In this document: positions 60,701-64,000 of the stretch, piece after piece
Layout: every line of letters begins with the position of its first letter
Numbering within the stretch: position 1 is the first letter of the stretch
The notes under the pieces: model-generated
Databases searched by the model: none
Seen by the model: only the letters and a program-made list of their open reading frames with translations
What the model was told of the DNA's origin: nothing
DNA from: Euryodendron excelsum
Taxonomy: Eukaryota > Streptophyta > Magnoliopsida > Ericales > Pentaphylacaceae
NCBI GenBank assembly: GCA_033060915.1
Contig: CM065378.1
Coordinates: forward strand, 34,171,501 to 34,235,500
Length of the DNA stretch: 64,000 bases
Direction of reading: 5' to 3'
Made by a program: the position numbers and the translations under genes

Positions 60701-63373
60701 AAATTTTGAATTTTTTTTATAGGATCAAAACTAACTACTTTGAAAGCCAAAGTCACAAGCATAACTTACTTTGGTTTTAGTTCAAGCTCAACACCAGCAT
60801 AAACCAAGCTTTGCTTCAAAACCTTTTCAGCTTCTTCCTCGGTTGAGAACTCAATCAAAGCAGTGCCACAAAATAACCTTTTGTCTGCAACATGGCGAGG
60901 TAGCCTCACACTATTTACCTTTAACAAGTAGAGTAAACTCAAATCAGGGTATGATATGCACATGGGGAAGAGTGATTAAGTATATAAATCACAAACTACG
61001 TAGTTCTACTAGATTTCACATCCGAGGGATGAACTATGATTTTTTTGTCCTTGAAACTTGCTCTCCACAAAATTTAGAAACAATTTAGTTCCGAAACCAC
61101 AGTCGATTACTAATGCAACATGTGCTTTAAACAACTGCTAATATAAAATAGGCTGAGGAGTCCACATTGCATAACTGTAACCAGAAGTGTTTGTACAATA
61201 ATACCATCTGACATCATACTTGAATAGTCAAACTTGCTATTTCTGTTTAAGATTCTAATTAGCACATATATCCATGAATATATCCTTGGGGATGTCTTGT
61301 ACTTATGGGTCACAATCATTATACACCAATGATAACAAACTTAAAACAAGTCTGGTTTCAAAACCAAAAGCATGAGGAGATGTACACAAACAGGATAAGC
61401 ATGCTCAAAAGTACTAATAGCATTAAAAGAAAAGAGAAGAAAATAAAAAGAAGGGGAAAGAAGGGAGAAACCAATACCTTGGCAGACTGACCAAAGAACG
61501 ACTCTACATCTTCAAGCTTGACATCATACTCCAGGGGTGATGCAGCAATTGTCCTATTGTCTACTTGTTCTATGACCTCATCTGGCTTCAAAATCTCAGT
61601 AGTCCTACCAACCAATTTCCCTAAAATGAAGAGACAAATATATAAACATACTCATTATCAAAAGAAACATAACCAGACATAAGCTACACTTCTTAATTTT
61701 CTTTTGCATATTTTCTCAGCATCCAAACAGGACAGAAATATAAAAACAACAAACACTCACCATCTTCAGAAATCTTAAGAAAAGTAGAACTTCTCAAAGT
61801 CTCAGCCACAGCTTTCACCGTATCATCTGAAACATCTTCCGGCTTCGCATTGCCCAAATTAAGATGGCTCCTCATACGAGAGAATGAACATATAAGGGCC
61901 AAACTGACCACTGAAGTTTCAGTCAAAGAACAACAGAGAACCAAGCAACAATAGAAGATATTAACATTTCATTTTGGTTGCATAGAAAAATGAGGAAAAG
62001 GAAAAGAACTAAAATTGGAAACCGTGTTCTTGATGCTGTTTTGGTATCCAAATATGAAAGCTCTTTGAAAACAATTTTAAACTTCATTTCTTTTTCTACA
62101 TTTTATCACAAAGCAAGGGAAGCACAAGTACACATATCTAAGAAGCACCGACACGTACAAAGGGCACAGACACAACACGACACGACACGAATACTCCGAT
62201 GTAGCAATTTTTAAAAAATGCAGGACACGACATGACGAGGACACTGCAAAATCATATGATTTTTTTCTATTTTTTACATGTCATATATATACATATAAGT
62301 ATATTATACAAAGCTAATGTAAAATACGAGATAACACAAGGCAGTGTCAATAATTCGCATAGACTGGAGCTATAAAACATTAACAGAAATTAGAAATAAA
62401 GCAAAAATTTTATGCAAAAAATTTATAGCAGAACCTATTTCGTTATATCGACAAATTGAGCCTTTTTCCTTTTTTATTTTTAAGATTCAAGTTTTTAAAA
62501 TCACAAAATATACCCTATCTTCTATTTTTAAAATTTGCAGTAGAACCCCCGCCATGTCCACGAATGTCCAATATAAGACACGTGTGTCCATGGGGTGTTT
62601 GAAGAAAAAAAAATTAAAAAATAAAATTGGACACGTCTGACAGCATGTCAGACACGTGTCCGATGCATGTCCGTGTCCTAGAGGTGTCCAACACGCATTT
62701 GACTTCGGCAGAGTGTCCATGCTTCCTAGACACATATGCTGAACCAAGTGGGAGAACAAACAAAATCAATACTGAAGTTTCAATTAAAGAAAAATAGAGA
62801 ACAATTTACAAATCAAGGAAAATATACAAATAACACGTAATAGACTTCCATTTGGTTGCTGAGAAAACTTGGGCGGAAAAAAAAAACTTAAAATCCCAAA
62901 CCTTCTTGTTGGTGCTCTATAGATATCCTAATACGAAAGCTTTTGGGAAATAATTTTTGAATTCCTTTTCTATACCAACATTTTATGACATTAGCAAAGG
63001 AAACATAACTACACACATACCAGAACCATTGAAGAGAACGAACAAAATTAAAACTATCAACAGAGGGGAAGACAAAAACGTAAAGTTCCAAGTCCAAATG
63101 TTTTATACTCTTGGGCATCACAGTTCAATTATTTTTCGCTCCAAACTTTTTGTCTCGGCAACCCAATAAGCGCATAAAAGCTCATATAGTTCAGACACAG
63201 ATGAGAATAAAAAATGCATCAATTGGAGGCGTAGAGAGAGATGACAATGGATACATAAAAAGAATTCCACACAGATTACACAAAAGTATATTTTTATATA
63301 CGATATAGAAGTGTATATAGTATATACACATCTGTATATAAATACTAACATACAAACATACATATATAAATAG

Positions 63374-63411
<38 letters not shown>

Positions 63412-63666
63412 GGAGATGCAGAGAAGGATACTGCCATCTTCACTGTCACTGATGGTTTTCTTGAGAAACTTATCTCTAGGAAGATTACTATCACTGAAAT
63501 AGAACTCAACCTGCGCCGAACAGCATAAAGAAAAGGTCAGATTTTTATCAAACCAAATCAACACAAATTTCGGACCTAAAACGAAATCAGAATAGAATTA
63601 CAATCAGTACTGAACCTGACGAATGACTTTCTTTGCTGTTTCTTCGTCCAACGAAGCGGTCGCCAT
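54729..63666 (-). CDS. LA1: La RNA-binding protein (plant La1 type)
   Basis: Binds the UUU-OH 3' ends of RNA polymerase III transcripts and chaperones them in the nucleus. Minus-strand exons: 63666-63616, 63510-63432, 61910-61761, 61620-61478, 60918-60770, 57672-57571, 57491-57065, 56067-55920, 55137-55059 and 54840-54729 (TGA). The total is 1440 nt, 479 residues, phases consistent. The La motif (about 7-95) shows VEFYFSDSNLPRDKFL, VSLALICSFSRMRSHL and STFLKISEDG; a first RRM (about 115-190) shows ALIEFSTEEEAEKVL and VYAGVELELKPK. GLIVAFTLKSMSAG then leads to an acidic Glu/Lys/Asp-rich linker (about 245-320). A C-terminal RRM (about 345-420) shows DFNIGADSGYIRFE, and the end is Gly/Arg/Asn-rich and basic. 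This is the layout of genuine La, not LARP, proteins. The 3.1-kb and 1.5-kb introns carry hAT elements. Somewhat longer than Arabidopsis LA1; intact. Confidence 0.94.
58040..58361. mobile_element. hAT-type MITE in La intron 5
   Basis: CTATGTTACCTGGACT at the left and AGTCCAGTTAACATAG at the right form a 16-bp inverted terminus with one mismatch. A perfect 8-bp duplication CTCATGTG flanks it (58032-58039 and 58362-58369). It is 322 bp long and non-coding, of the same family as 17741-18069. Confidence 0.88.
59550..60627. mobile_element. Candidate 1.08-kb insertion in La intron 5
   Basis: TTTGAAGATGT (59550-59560) is exactly mirrored by ACATCTTCAAA (60617-60627). The inside differs in texture from the surrounding AT-rich intron (less A-rich, many CTAAGC/GCCTAGG-type words) and holds a TATA-like TATATATAAAT near 60480 followed by pyrimidine-rich sequence, as a solo LTR or a DNA element might. 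No matching target duplication was seen and there is no coding capacity. Confidence 0.35.
62138..62729. mobile_element. hAT-type non-autonomous element in La intron 2
   Basis: Left end CTAAGAAGCACCGACAC; the reverse complement of the right end is CTAGGAAGCATGGACAC (14 of 17 match). It is flanked by a perfect 8-bp duplication ACACATAT (62130-62137 and 62730-62737). The subterminal regions are full of GTGTCC/GACACG words, a common arrangement of transposase-binding motifs in hAT elements. It is 592 bp long and non-coding. Confidence 0.88.
63372..63413. repeat. (TA)n-(GA)n compound microsatellite
   Basis: A TA run followed by a GA run, ending about 19 bp from the donor splice site of La exon 2 (exon border at 63432). 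On the transcribed strand this is a CT-then-TA tract just inside the intron. Confidence 0.9.
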
Positions 63667-64000
63667 TGTTGTTCAAACTTATTTGAGAGAGAATGTGACA
63701 ACAAGCGAGTACACGGTTTAGGGTTTCGGAGTTAAAAAATGACTTTAAAAGCGAGCTTTTTTTTTTTTGTGCGGTACTGGTTTTCACAGTTCCGGTTTTC
63801 AACAGTAAAAACATTAGTGGTAAGTCAGGTCAGTCAAGTAATTTTTTAGGTCGGTCTTAGAGGTAACTAATTTTCTTTAATTGTTTTACAAAATCACTAT
63901 TTTCTAAAATTGAGATACAAAAAGTTGCTTACTGTTAGAACTGTAAATAATTTTTTTAGGTCAAACTATTTTTTTAATTGTTTTACAAAATTACCATTTT
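63667..64000 (-). promoter_or_regulatory. La 5' region and start of a tandem repeat
   Basis: The sequence upstream of the La ATG (63666). It contains a T-run near 63761 and, from about 63840, a repeat whose second unit starts near 63951: TTTTTTAGGTC then TTTAATTGTTTTACAAAAT occur twice with a period of about 108 bp and run off the window end. No TATA box could be chosen with confidence. Confidence 0.4.

Overview
This is nuclear DNA of a flowering plant, almost certainly a eudicot. Genes have many short exons with GT-AG introns, the background is AT-rich with abundant (CT)n/(GA)n microsatellites, and the families present are plant types: an R1R2R3-MYB factor, a CC-NBS-LRR resistance-type gene and a PTS2-bearing aspartate aminotransferase. 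I could not assign a species. All exon models were made by eye from splice signals, reading phase and family conservation; coordinates are best readings, not transcript-verified.

Layout. Plus strand: the 3' half of eIF3 subunit L (857-4135; 5' part lies before the window), a small TOM2A-like tetraspanin (5767-8932), aspartate aminotransferase with a peroxisomal PTS2 leader (13457-23436, 12 exons), and a CC-NBS-LRR gene (31847-37054, 2 exons). Minus strand: an R1R2R3-MYB (MYB3R) gene (49076-38516, 11 coding exons) and a La RNA-binding protein gene (63666-54729, 10 exons). NLR and MYB3R are convergent. All six genes look structurally intact over the part visible.

The accessory part is 23.4-31.7 kb. 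Relics of both flanking genes are stitched together there: a partial copy of the NLR (intron plus LRR end, 25617-26541), joined at a 4-bp microhomology to a copy of aminotransferase exon 7 with its flanking introns (26541-26862), and then a truncated Ty3/gypsy element on the minus strand (about 26870-30710) that keeps LTR, gag, protease and most of RT but lacks RNase H, integrase and the second LTR.

Mobile-element density is high. By their target duplications I could delimit two Mutator-type MITEs with 9-bp duplications (10921-11450, 52398-52783) and a third with an imperfect one (51742-52242), a Tourist-like candidate (52994-53260), three hAT-type elements with 8-bp duplications (17741-18069, 58040-58361, 62138-62729), a 5'-truncated LINE with a 12-bp duplication (20303-20612), and a hAT-like element nested in a MITE (31008-31700). 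Intron 3 of MYB3R carries a near-perfect 164-bp inverted repeat interleaved with a 159-bp direct repeat.

The genes do not form a pathway; they are independent housekeeping and regulatory genes (translation initiation, membrane organisation, amino-acid metabolism, immunity, G2/M transcription, RNA chaperoning). The most interesting items are the NLR/aminotransferase chimera, the intronic hairpin, a possible two-start, two-compartment aminotransferase, the MHD-to-MHG change in the NLR, and MSA-like cell-cycle elements upstream of MYB3R. I found no clearly novel multi-gene system.
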